Source: Lactifluus volemus
Lineage: Eukaryota; Basidiomycota; Agaricomycetes; Russulales; Russulaceae
DNA: 59,604 nt
Assembly (NCBI GenBank): GCA_022376515.1
Contig: WTXI01000226.1
Location: 1 to 59,604 of the forward strand
Reading direction: 5' to 3'
A program made the translations under genes and the position numbers. Of the stretch, positions 1-10,769 are shown one piece after another (within the stretch, counting starts at the first letter, position 1; each line of letters begins with the position of its first letter). The notes beneath the pieces are model-generated. The model saw nothing but the letters and a program-made list of their open reading frames with translations. It made no database searches and was not told where the DNA came from.

Positions 1-2
1 TT

Positions 3-2530
3 GCTTTCGAGCACGATCTCTTCACGAAAGTTCGATCGCTCTTTGAGCAAAAGTTTCTCTTTTGGCTAGAGCGCTTAGTCTCAAGGATAGTATCGGCCAT
101 TCTTTACTAGCGTTGTCCTCCCTATCAAAATGGTTGCAGCGAGAGGTAGGTGCACTCCATAATTCAATATGAGTTTTATGGCCTTAATGACTTTTTGCAA
201 CAGCGTTCGCAATCGCAGGTACAGATCTGTCGGGATTGGTGAATGATGCGTCCACGTTTGTGCGGTATTTCGGGATGGCCATGAAAAAGAGTACACCACA
301 TATTTACATCTCCGCGCTCCCTTTCGCACCACGCTCTTCTCGCATCCTCAACCAGTATCTCGACCAATTTCCTCGCACGTTGTCCCTGGAACGCGGGCAG
401 TTGTCCCATTGGCCAGCGCTGGAAATGACGATCGAGGCACATGACCGCTCTGTTTTCTCGGTTGCGTTCTCGCCAGATGGTCAGCGCATCGCTTCGGGCT
501 CGTCAGATAAAACGGTTCGCGTGTGGGATGCAGCAACAGGAGAGCTCGTAGCATATGCTGGACACACAGATTTCGTCCTTTGTGTTACATTCTCGTCGGA
601 CGGTCAGCTTATCGCATCGGGCTCGTACGATCGCACTATTCGTGTGTGGGATGCCACAACAGGAGAGCTCGTGACGGGCCCGTTTACTGGACACACCAAT
701 ACGGTCAATTCTGTTGCATTCTCACCAGACGGTCAGCGCATCGCATCGGGCTCATACGATCGCACGATTCGCGTATGGCATGCCGTAACAGAGAGGCGGT
801 AGCTGGCCATTTACTGGTCACAGGTACTCGATCAACTGCGTTCGATTCTCACAGATGGTCAGCGCATTGCATCCGCCTCCTTTGATTCCACGATTCGTGT
901 GTGGGATGCCGCAACAGGGGAGCTCAAAGCGGGCCCATTTACTGGACACAGATATTCGGTCAACTCGGTTGCATTCTCACCGGACGGGCTGCGCATCGCA
1001 TCCGCCGCAGACGATCACACGATTCGTGTGTGGGATGCCGCAACAGGAGAGCTTGTAACGAGCCCATATATTGGACACACAAATTCAGTCCACTCTGTTA
1101 CATTTTCACCAGATGGTCAGCGCATCGCATCGGCATCATCTGACCACACGGTTCGCGTCTGGGATGCCGCAGCAGGAGAACTGATAGCTGGCCCATTTAC
1201 TGGACACAGATATCCGGTTAACTCGGTTTCATTCTCACCGGACGGAAAGCGCATAGCATCGGCCTCGTTCGATAAGAGGATTCTCGTATGGGATGCCACA
1301 ACAGGGGAGGGTGTAGTGGGCCCATTTTCTGGACACACAAATTCAGTCAGTGCTGTTACATTCTCGCCGGATGGATGCCACATCGCATCAGGCTCGCAAG
1401 ATCACACAATTCGCGTGTGGGATGCCGTGACAGGAGAGGTCGTAGCTGGCCCATTTACTGGACACACCAATTGGGTCAATTCTGTTGCATTCTCCCCAGA
1501 CGGTCTGCATATCGCATCGGCTTCGTACGACCGCACGATCCGTGTGTGGGATGCCATGACAGGAAAGGTCGTAGCGGGCCCATTTACTGGTCACACGGCT
1601 TCTGTCAACTGCGTTCGGTTCTCGCCAGATGGTCAGCGCATCGCATCCGCTGCATCCGATCAAACGATTCGCATTTGGGATCTCGTAACCGGAGATGTAA
1701 CGGGCCCATTTAATGGACACACAAATACGGTCAACTCGGTTGCATTCTCTCCGGACGGTCAGCGTATCGCATCGGCTTCGTACGATTGCCATATTCGCGT
1801 GTGGGATACCAGAACAGGAGACGTTGTAGCAGGCCCATTTACTGGACACACTAATTCAGTCAGCTCTGTTGCGTTCTCACGGGATGGACAGCGCATCGCA
1901 TCAGCCTCGAAAGATGACACAATTTGCGTGTGGGATGCTGTGACAGGAGAAGTTGTAGCGGGCCCATTTACTGGACACACCAATTCGGTCAACTGTGTTG
2001 CATTCTCACCAGACGGTCAGCACATCGCATCAGCGTCCTTCGACGACCTGATTCGCGTCTGGGATGCCACAACGGGAGAACTCGTAGCGGGCCCGTTTAC
2101 TGGACACACAAATTCGGTCAATTCTGTTGCGTTCTCTCCGGATGGTCGACGCATCGCATCGGCCTCGGATGATTGTACGATTCGCGTATGGGATGTCGCA
2201 ACAGGAGAGGTCGTGGCCGGCTCATTTAGTGGTCATACAGCTCCGGTTCACTCTGTCGCACTTTCGCCGCCAGCCTCAACCCCGAGCGTAATTCATGCAA
2301 AGAAGATCGCAATTGAGAAGAACATCCATTTTACGGACCAATCCAAAATTAATAGTGATGGTTGGATATATGGGAAACACGGTGAACTTTTCTTATGGAT
2401 TCCATTGCTTCACCGGCCATGTCTTCATAAGCCCAGCACCATCTGGATTTCAGGTAAATACGAGACACGGCTTGATCTATCGAAGTTTTCACATGGATCA
2501 AATTGGGCTACAGTATACCATCACGAGTGA
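3..2530 (+). pseudogene. C-terminal part of a NACHT-WD40 (NLR-like) protein, frameshifted
   Basis: The 5' end lies outside the window. Bases 3-107 encode a linker (VRSLFEQKFLFWLERL) like the one between the NACHT and WD40 parts of agaricomycete NLR-like proteins. The frame shifts near 105, and an intron of about 55 bases probably ends at 203. From about 204 the text runs through a [14 protein letters not shown] motif into 14 WD40 repeats of about 43 residues (roughly 427-2270), then a tail with WIPLLHRPCLHKPSTIWIS and LDLSKFSHGSNW that I associate with Rhizoctonia members. Three single-base deletions between about 790 and 860 break repeat 4: the first creates the TAG at 800-802 and together they restore the frame. 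In the family the NACHT NTPase signals and the beta-propellers sense ligands, with roles proposed in heterokaryon incompatibility and innate recognition. All three deletions are in homopolymers, so an assembly error is possible. Confidence 0.85.
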
Positions 2531-3541
2531 TCAAAGCAATTGGTTCATCGAATTGTAGAGCCTGTATACTGTACTTTTCTTATTGAGTCGTTGTCCAGTT
2601 CCTGGTGCCGACTTGTTCTGCTCGTTAGGCGGGTAGCGAACAGTCCTCCCCTTTCCACTAATGGTGCTAAGTTAGCAGTAGCCGACGACAATGTCAGCAT
2701 TTTCCTAGTATTGTTTGTCATCGCAATTTGAATGTGCCACCACCAGCAACTGATGCGGACTCCACCTTTCATCTTTATTAATAACACAAGAGCTCGACTC
2801 GTCCTCCTTCACGTTTTTCTGTTCTCTTTCTTCTCTTTCCTGCTGGACTCGGAGAGCTGGAATTATGGAAGGGTAGACTCCGGTTGGAAGGAAAGCTTGA
2901 AAAGGGAAGGGCCCGAGGACACGGACGGGCAATCGACCCTGGCAGCATAGGGTGGATAACTGAATGCCCCGTTGTGCATAACCAGTGATGGACGTCGTAC
3001 GATACGTACCACCGTTGTACTTCACAACTCGGAACTGACTATTAGCGTGTCTTAGCACCTGGCGCCGCCTCACCCTCACAACGAGTGGCGGGGAGCTGGC
3101 GCCTCGCTCCACTTACCAAACTACCTAGTGACCGATGAGCACACTCATTTTTGGCAGATTCGGAAGAAGCTGCGGGAACGCCTACCGACGCCAACGCCTC
3201 CGAATCCAAGGCATGATACCGGCTTTACATATTTCATCTGTTGTTTTTTTCTTCACGATCGCGTTAGGACCCTTTTTGTTGCCCTATGATCGATTCGGGA
3301 CGATTGTTTTTATAAGTCACCGACTCATGGATAAATAGCTCGAAGAAACTGAAGTGCAGGCATCGAATTCTGCCTCTTCGTCAGGTGTGTATACTTTCCC
3401 ATCGTCATGATCATCATCCTTCTGACTTCCAGCAAGTATCTATCTAGGTAGCCACTGGCAGGTCACAGTCGCTCCCTTTCATTAATAATCATTTTCCTTC
3501 AAGCACGCCCAACACTGGTCCCAAGTATACTCCCGACGAAA

Positions 3542-3778
3542 ATGTTGTTCTTCAAATTCTCGATTGCTGCCGTTCTTCTTGCTCCCCTCGCTGTGTCGGC
3601 TGGTCCGGTCCGCCGTGGTGGCAACATGATAGAACGACAGGACCCCTTCATCAGCTTCAAGGGAGTCACGATAGTAATTCCAACCCCTTTCGCGGCCGCG
3701 ACCTCGGTGCCGTCTACTGATCCCGCCTGTGACGCTATCGACGGCACTTGCATTTTTTTTTTTTTTTTTTTTTTTTGA
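3542..3778 (+). CDS. Small secreted protein, copy 1, C-terminus overrun by a LINE poly(A) tail
   Basis: The 78-residue product starts with a hydrophobic signal peptide (MLFFKFSIAAVLLAPLAVSA), followed by a dibasic RR that a Kex2-like protease could cut, then a short mature peptide ending CDAIDGTCI. The paralogue at 11378-11593 stops right after TCI. Here the stop codon was displaced by insertion of a LINE whose poly(A) tail, read on this strand as poly(T), adds seven phenylalanines before a TGA at 3776. Upstream, 2730-3540 matches the other arm and probably contains the promoter. No known family is recognised. Two cysteines near the C-terminus could form one disulphide. The final CI does not form a CaaX box, so it is not a classical basidiomycete pheromone precursor. 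Confidence 0.6.
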   Translation: MLFFKFSIAAVLLAPLAVSAGPVRRGGNMIERQDPFISFKGVTIVIPTPFAAATSVPSTDPACDAIDGTCIFFFFFFF

Positions 3779-5737
3779 ATTGGGGTTTAGAGTCCCCGCG
3801 TGTATTGCGACAAGACTAAGTTACTCTGTACAGGGTACTAACCGGAAGGTGACACAAGTAAGGAAACATAATAGATGAAGGGAGAAGTAGAAGGGTTAAA
3901 ATATGAAGAGGGAAAAGGAGAGGGAGCGCGGCCGAGGCCGGAGTCATTCAAGGGGGGTCTGGGCGGGGTGGGAGGGGTCGGAGGCCTTGTTGTGAGAGGA
4001 GTAGGAATTGGGCGAGGCGTCGGCCACCTGCTTCGGTAGAGAAGAGGTACTGTGAGGAGAATCCCTCAATAGTGGAGGCGCGGTGGTCAGAGTGGAGGCG
4101 GCAGCCAAAGAGGACGTGATTGATGGAGTAACGGTGGATGGGGGCCGGTGTGGGTGGGCCTGAGTGAAGTGGTGAGAGCATGGGTGTGAAGGGGACGTCA
4201 TTGCAGGGGCAGAAAGTGTTGTCGCCCGCTAGTGGCCGGAACTGGTCACTGTAGTCTGCGAAGAAGGCGTGTTGACTGAGGATTTGTAGCCCGGACGTGA
4301 AGAGATGTCTGTTTTTGTGGGAGAGTAGTCCCCGCACAAAAGGTGGAGGTTGATCCGACGGGGTGTTGGGGCACGCGCGCCAGGCCTTGTGGCCCGGCGT
4401 GCGAGGGAGCTCTCCAGAGGCGAGCTCTTTCCTCCATAAGTCGAAAGCAAAATTAGAGGGGGGGACTGGGGGCTCAACCACCAAGGCAGGTTGTATTTCC
4501 CTAAGGAGGCGATCCAGTTCCTCTGACCCAGGGGCACAGGCCCAAGACTCCTTGAAGAGCCGTAGCTCAACGGCGCACACTGGGGAAGGGTCCAAGAAAG
4601 AAGAAAGAGAAGAAGTAAAGTAGGAAGCGAAAGAAAGAAAAGGGGACTTAACGGAAGTGTTCAAGAGATAGGGTAGCACCAACTTGTTTGGTAAGAGAAT
4701 ATAGAGAAAACCCCCCAAAGGGAGCGAGAGGAAAAAATTGAGGCCCTGTGAAAGGGCCTTGAGGAGTGACCATCTCCGGTCCGTGTCCACCAACACCCCC
4801 GACTGCAGCAACCTCTCCCCACTGTAAAGTAAGAAGGCATGTCCGTAAGAGTCAGGGGTGGGGATAGGAAGGGACCTAATGTAGAGGCAATGGGCAAGAG
4901 GAGGGGGTTTAGCGATGAGGGATCGAGTGAGAGAGTGCACCTCTTTAGGGGAGGAGGCATAGGAAGTGAAGCCCTGGTGTGCCCAGGTGGGTGAGTACGG
5001 GGGGGAAGGGTATGAGAAAGAAAAGATCGGGGGAGTTCTGGATTTGACTAAAGACCAAAGGTTCGTAAGGGGAAGGAAGGTGGAGTGCCATCGTGAGATG
5101 GGGTTGGACCAGACTGACGTAAGTAGAGGGGAAGATGGGGGAAGTGATGAGAGGCGGGTGATGTACTGGGTCCTGAGTTTAAGCAGGGTGTATCGTACAG
5201 GTGGGATGCTAAGTAAGTGGTGGAGCGGGGCAGTAGGAGTAGTACGGAAAGCGCCGCTGAGGCGGCGGCAGGCTTGGTTCTGCGCCACCTGAAGGGGCTG
5301 AACCAAGCCTTTCTGTTTGACGTCAGTGAACCAAATGGGAGAACCGTACGTGAGAACTGGAAGAATTACCGCGAGGTAGACTTTACGCCAGTTAGCGAAG
5401 TCCAAACCCCGAACAGAGTTGCCGAGGACCCCCAGGGCCGCAAGGGAGGAGCGGGCCCTGGAGGCCATGATGGAGACGTGGTCTTTCCACGATAGCGTGG
5501 GGTTGAAGTAGATACCAAGGTAGCGAACCACCTTGGATGATTTGACTGTGTACTCACCGTTGGAGGGATCCCGGAGAGCGAGGCGAGTTAGATGAGGGCC
5601 GAAGTGGCGTTCGACATGGCGGGTGCGGAAAATCATGAATTCCGTCTTCTCCGGGTCGAGCCGGAGCCCCACATCGAATAGCCAGGAAGCTGCTTGCTCG
5701 TACAATCGCGCGGCCTTCGACTACGGCACTTGCATTT
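3741..5737 (-). mobile_element. 5'-truncated LINE (non-LTR retrotransposon) with 15-base target site duplication
   Basis: The target duplication ACGGCACTTGCATTT is at 3741-3755 and 5723-5737; the element lies between. The minus strand ends in a poly(A) tail, seen as a T run at about 3753-3776. Its 5' end is cut inside the reverse transcriptase frame at about 5722. A truncated 5' end, a poly(A) tail and a variable-length target duplication are the signs of target-primed reverse transcription. The reference empty site is the matching place in the other arm near 11378. Confidence 0.93.
3948..5705 (-). pseudogene. LINE reverse transcriptase C-terminal fragment
   Basis: The open frame of about 585 residues has no natural start because the element is 5'-truncated. 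The first residues (LRLDPEKTEFMIF, then VVRYLGIYFNPTLSWKDHV) are the thumb-side motifs of LINE reverse transcriptases, where a KTE/KTEFM motif and a YLG motif follow the catalytic core. A helical connection region follows, then a possible degenerate RNase H-like part around residues 270-400. A cysteine/histidine cluster near the end (CPCND ... H ... NHVLFGC) resembles the C-terminal zinc knuckle of L1/Tad-type elements. The YADD catalytic box is missing. The frame has no internal stops, so the insertion is probably young. Confidence 0.88.
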
Positions 5738-6356
5738 AGCCATGTCCAATGGTACAAGTTGGTGTTCGAATACGGCACATAATCACAAATGACAGTGGCA
5801 ATGTTGTTCCCTTAATACATTAACTGTACTTTTTTTCTTTTGAAAAAGGTGTATATGACCTTCTGTTGTGTGTTTTCAAAATGAGATGCTCGAGATTCAG
5901 TCTGATGTTGTCACAGCTCAGTTCAGTGAGTAGGTTTTACTAAGTTAGTTGTCCGAGAAACCTAAAGCTACTTCGGTCCTTCAAGTTATCGTGCCTCAAT
6001 TGGTGGCACAACTTCGCCTGGCTCTGACCAAAGGATTACTGCTCGTTCTTCCTCTACCATCCCAAAGGGCTCCCTAATGCACGTGGAAACCTTGGCTCGA
6101 AATAGTCAAGCGAGTACATCTTCTCGATACCGAACCTCTGTTCAAGCAGTTAGACGGAGGTGGCTGGCCGACGTAGATGTCGTCAATGTCTGGAAGGCGT
6201 CTTTTAGTTGGTGTAATGTATGATTCAAAAGTACTGCATGCCAATGTTGCTGATTTATGTGAAGTTCTTGTGCACTTTATGGCGGAATCTCCACTGAAAT
6301 TCGGGCTTTTTTAAAATATTATTCAGTAATGTATCTACTGAAATTCACGACCTTTG

Positions 6357-7123
6357 GACTTATCAGCGAATTAGGCCACACACAGAGTGTATCATAACTT
6401 ACTAGTGTAAACTTGAGACTATCCGATTATTCTAATCAATACAGGACAACCGTAGTTGTATATAAGCAAGTATGTATGCGATCACTATGAAGATAATGGA
6501 CATACACTCGAGAAGCCCTGAGTCATGTCTCCGTTTTGTGCTTGGCTGAATAAGTTCGAATTCGAGTCTTTGTCTAGTAATCTCCATCATATGATACTCG
6601 TGGAAATCACACGCTTGGTTTACTCGGCTCAAAGCGGACGAGCACGCAGATGCAGACGCAGACGGAGCCCGGGGTTACAGGCGTCGGTGGCGGTGGCGAT
6701 GATGACGATGACGATCAGGAGGACTCGGACTCGGAGACGCCTGTCAATCCCGCAGCACCCTGAGCCTAAGACTCGGACCTGTGACTGCACACGTGGGATC
6801 TTCTTCTGTTGTTCGTGTTGTTCTCAGGAGGAGCGCTAGTCGCGTCGTCTGGTGAGAATGAGGGCCCGGGTAACCCTCAAGAACTGAATGATGATGTGAC
6901 AGACCGGCGGTGATGAATGACGATAGTAGTAGCTGCCAGTGTGGCTGTATGTCGCCAGATGCACATATGGCGGAGAAAGGAGTGGACGGATCTCAATGAG
7001 CGAAGGAAAACTTATCACCAGTAAAACTACTGCCAGTGTATGTTGAGACACGCCCGCCACGTGGAATTACAGTAGGTGCAGAAACCTTCCAAGCAATGTA
7101 GTGGAAGAGTACCTAAATCCACC
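6357..7123. other. Intergenic segment at the edge of the inverted-repeat loop
   Basis: No complete gene is seen. Bases 6644-6763 on the plus strand form a 39-codon acidic tail (GDDDDDDQEDSDSETP then a stop) that looks like the end of some nuclear protein, but nothing upstream supports a gene. The same bases read in other frames give only arginine-rich artefacts. Confidence 0.4.
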
Positions 7124-8000
7124 TCATATACCCACAATCGACTTAAATGCCTCATAGCACCTCAAAATCTCGCGCCTGTTGTCGGGGAGTTTCATCGCTT
7201 CGCTACGCCGACGGGCAGGAAGTGGAAGGTGCGGATAACAATACATCACCCGAGTTTCCTCTGGAGGATAGGTCCCATGGCGAATATGAGTTGACAGAGT
7301 CTCGGTGACAGGAATTTTGAAGAAAACGGGAAACGTGCGGAGCATGACGATGCCGGGCATGACCTAAGGGAGAATAAGCCATCAGAAAAGAATCAACAAA
7401 CCCGCGAAAATGACTCACCTTTTCTACCAAAGGAGGGAGTCCAACTGCTTCTCTGCGGCGATTATTCTCGTTAAAGGCTGCAATTGCCTTTACTACAAGC
7501 TGAGCGTGTACATTAATGGGCACCATGTTCTCCAATCTCTTCGCCTCGGGCTGGACAAGGAGAAGAATACAATCGTTCCGATCGACAATACAGATACCAG
7601 CTCTTGTGTTTCTGGTTTCACCACAAATAAAGAGCGGGGTGTCAACCTTGATGCCAACCCGCCTGCGTGCCACCCGTTCTCGATAAGAGTATCCCAGGGA
7701 CTCGAAAAGCCAGATGGCAAGTTGAATCACATCATTTTGACCCATTTTGGGGATCATGGACATGTCTAGGGAAAAGTTATCTCGTTGCACGGGGTCACAA
7801 TCGCCAGCAACGGTCGGTAGCTCCTGTGAGGTGAAAATTTGTTAGTCTTTCCAAAGACTATATATCGCAAATATATCATCGCCTACCTGTAAGCCAAAGA
7901 ATGGAAGGGGTTTCATCTGATTGAGGCTAATATGATACGACTTCAGATCATAGAGCGTCCAGTTGCTGCCAGACTTGGCGGAACGAATGAGGTTGGCCAT
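7124..8000 (-). CDS. Small PD-(D/E)XK nuclease-like protein, intron-bearing copy 1
   Basis: Three exons (8000-7887, 7823-7419, 7363-7124) join in frame to 252 residues. The protein starts MANLIRSAKSGSNWTL, as do all complete members in this window. Mid-protein it has FICGET, then D(x)CI...LLLVQPEAK, then an AIAAFNENN block, and it ends in PGIVM...FFKIPVTETLSTHIRHGTYP and a conserved EAFKSIVGI. The spacing of Asp and ExK resembles motifs II and III of the PD-(D/E)XK fold. That is inference: no structure or assay is known to me. Paralogues are at 17152-18042, 35085, 37714 and 43633. The gene lies between the inverted-repeat arms and is divergent from the membrane protein gene at 8847. Confidence 0.8.
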
Positions 8001-8846
8001 GATGACTTAAAGATTAGGGCCCGAGTTACACAACCACAACTGAATGGTACTACAGAGGCAAGATGAGTTGTCTACTTTTAGGGGAACACTCCACATGAAC
8101 TAGTGGATAATACAAGTAAGCATCACGCATCGGCGGCATCGCAGCATCTGAGACGTCTCGTGACGTTCGTGCATCACGTGTTTTTCTGTTGACTGAATCA
8201 GACTGACTTGCTTTGGTGGACTTGTTAACGACGCCCTACTTGTTATCGTGCGGCTAATCGTTTTGTGAATGTATTCTCCTGGTACACCTTACCCCTTTCA
8301 TTTCTGATATATTTCTGAGTTACAACAGGCTGTATTCAAGTCGTGGATGTGAGCATTGTTAAGGTACCTTGGCTTGGGGGCCCGCCCTTTGCCAATGGGC
8401 CCTCGCCATAATCTCGGATCTTATGGCGCCTGCCTCACATTGAATGATGCTGATTTCAGAAATGAAGCTCGATTGGGCACGTTGAGAAAGGGTCTGAGTC
8501 ACTGTCAAACTTTGGTGGGTCGTAACGATAGATCATTAGTAATATTGATCATTGATTTACCTGTCAGTGCACACGCATGCAAGACTTCAAGCTTCATGCA
8601 TCATGCTTCAAGTTTCAAGTTTGACACCGATACCCCTGGGGGCGCGGACGAGACGGTAAATGATCGGCGTGAGCATCACAGCATCCTCTGCCAGGAAGAT
8701 GACATGAATATAGGGTTTGGTGTACACGTGTACTGCTCGCTATATATTTGTGTAGCGTCGTCACGGTTAGGCATTCCACGTTCTGCTGCTGTTAAGTCAC
8801 AAACAAACGCCCTCGCTTTCTACCTCAAGCCTGCTCGTTTTCTGGG
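8001..8846. promoter_or_regulatory. Divergent intergenic region, no gene seen
   Basis: It separates the ATG of the minus-strand nuclease-like gene (8000) from the ATG of the plus-strand membrane protein (8847). It must hold both promoters. An ATATATTTG stretch near 8740 lies about 100 bases before the plus-strand start. An open frame at 8356-8874 shows no protein-like composition. Confidence 0.45.
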
Positions 8847-10602
8847 ATGGCAAATCTCCGAGATCCCAGCGTAGTCCTGTATGATACCTGTGAGTATGCT
8901 TCGCTCTGGATTTAGAATGAACAAGCCTGAGTGAGCTCGTGTTTTAAACAGTGGTGGTAGTAAAGCTCTGGCATGCTTTTTATGGCATCTTCCTGTGTGT
9001 TGCCTGCCTTTCACCACTATGCATATCCTTACTCTCCCAACGTTCCACTTTTCAGGTGGGAATTCTTCACCACTCTGGACTTCGAGTGGAGTTTCATCCG
9101 AGGGCATCGCCGCTACCGTTGGACAATTTGGGTCTGTAATAGTCTCACTGAGTCACCTGGGACTGACTTTTACTCTTCGTTAGATTTACTCCCTTGCACG
9201 GATAACCACTCTCATAGCCGTAATCCTCAACATCGTCGGGTTTTCCTTCTCGAGACCAATCAATTGCCAGGTATGTGCATTGTCCAGCGTCTGCCGCCTC
9301 CTTCCACCCGTATAAGTCAATGACGATCATGACAATCACAAGGTCTTGGTTATTCTTGAATTTGTGAGCACCGCCTCAGATGCACTTCGTTTTCTAAGGA
9401 GGGAAAGCTAATCAGTTTCAACCTTGTGCTCTCTCTTTTTCTCTTTTAGACATTTGCCTTCTTTGCAGTAGCCTGCGCATCATTGTTGATGGTCCTTCGC
9501 GCGTACGCTGAGTCTCATCCTGGGTTTGGAAATTAGAAAAACTGATGGTGGCACTAGCGTCGCCATTTGGAACTACAATAAGATTGTCCTGGCGCTCGGA
9601 ACCAGCTTATGGGGAACAAACACTGCTTTTCTCATCCAAGGTAAATCTCTTTCCCTGTTTTTCCTCATTGGACCAGGAATCTCATGAACTGGTGATTTGC
9701 TGTCAGGGACCGTGCGGGTAAATAATAAGATTTAAGTACTTGGTAACCTTTGGCGCTGATGCATCCCCAGCTCCGCTCCGTATGGGGACCTGAGGAAAGC
9801 GTCTGTATGGTGCCCAACTCAGACGTCGCCAAACTTAACGTTGTCGTCACGTTCATTACCAACCTCGTTCTGCTCCTTATGACAGTCATCGGCCTGCTTC
9901 GCCTACGTGTGGGAGGCGGTGGCATGCTCAATCTGGGGAGGTTCCTATGGAGACAGGTAGCTAGTGGCATGTTTCCATGGCTGTAGACTTTCGATGCGCT
10001 GATATGTCTTCTGTCTGGAAGGGCATTATTTGTCTCTCACTGGGCGTTGTTGCTGGGATCCCACCAGTGGTCAGTCTGACTACGATACTAGTCCCTCAGC
10101 GCTTATCCTCACTCATCACTATTTTTGCCTCAGGTGTTCCTTTTTTTGAACCTCAATGGTAAATTTCTTTTCTCTAAAGCTCACCGGCGATTGAAGTTGA
10201 TAGATCCCAATACTTCTCGAAATTCCAGACGTGTTTAACCTTGTATGTTCTTTCTCTACCGCGAATCGGAGTGGAGAAAAGCTGCCAGTCTTATGCATTC
10301 CGCGATAAAGATGTTTCAGGTCCCTGCGTTGATAGCATTGACAATCGCTGCTACGCGATCCTATCGTTCTCTTATGAGCTTTTCCCCTGACACGTATGCC
10401 CCTCTTAACTTTACTTTCGCCTCCTTACTCATGTGGTTGATATTGCTATAGTATCAACGGCTCAGGCTTTCCAAATAGTGGTCTCTCATTTGCAAAGGTC
10501 AAAGGGGTTCCCGATCCCGATGGGACTATTCCACATGGCTCGATATGTGTGGCTGTACACACTACACACGAGCAAAACTCATTGTCGCAAGAAACCCTTT
10601 GA
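8847..10602 (+). CDS. Agaricomycete multi-pass (about seven-helix) membrane protein, 14 exons
   Basis: Exons: 8847-8889, 8952-8994, 9056-9131, 9184-9270, 9343-9363, 9450-9502, 9558-9640, 9707-9717, 9771-9956, 10022-10069, 10134-10158, 10229-10242, 10320-10393, 10452-10602. They sum to 915 bases and encode 304 residues with no stop or frameshift. Family hallmarks are an early WEFFTTLDFEW followed by RRYRWTIW, then hydrophobic helices, LRAVAIWNYNK, LRSVWGPEESVC, VIGLLRLR, an aliphatic stretch leading to VFLFLNLND, and ATRSYRSL near the end. This is a large, mostly uncharacterised agaricomycete family. Seven hydrophobic segments suggest a receptor-like topology, but no function is assigned. Exons of 21, 11 and 14 bases make it easy to miss. 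It sits alone on the plus strand inside the inverted-repeat loop. Confidence 0.88.
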
Positions 10603-10769
10603 GGTCCCAAGGCAGCACAGAGGAACCTGGGCAGCCGCGCGTTGAAGCACACAACTGGGGCCCGAGGAGGACGTATATGCAAGCGAGGAGAAAATAGTTT
10701 CCATCATGATGGAGGTGCGTGACGCCACGCAACACCCGGGCCGGCTGGGCCGCCCCGCACTTATGATAC

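Larger units (their letters stand above)
2672..6356 (+). repeat. Left arm of a 1.7 kb long inverted repeat
   Basis: This arm is the reverse complement of 10770-12478. Matching landmarks include the secreted-protein gene (3542 here, 11593 there), the AGCAGTAGCC/GGCTACTGCT outer ends and the inner ends near the CCAAAGGTCGTGAATTTCAG motif. After removing the LINE insertion and one duplicated target copy (about 1982 bases) the arm is about 1703 bases, against about 1709 for the other arm. Small indels and substitutions separate them. The outer end sequence also recurs near 43075-43122. About 5738-6356 holds no recognisable gene. Confidence 0.85.

Noticed and set aside
3542..3778. Small secreted protein as a lipopeptide pheromone precursor
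   Set aside because: It has a signal peptide and ends in CI rather than a four-residue CaaX box.
4229..5557. Several frames overlapping the LINE on both strands
   Set aside because: They are shadows of the reverse transcriptase frame.
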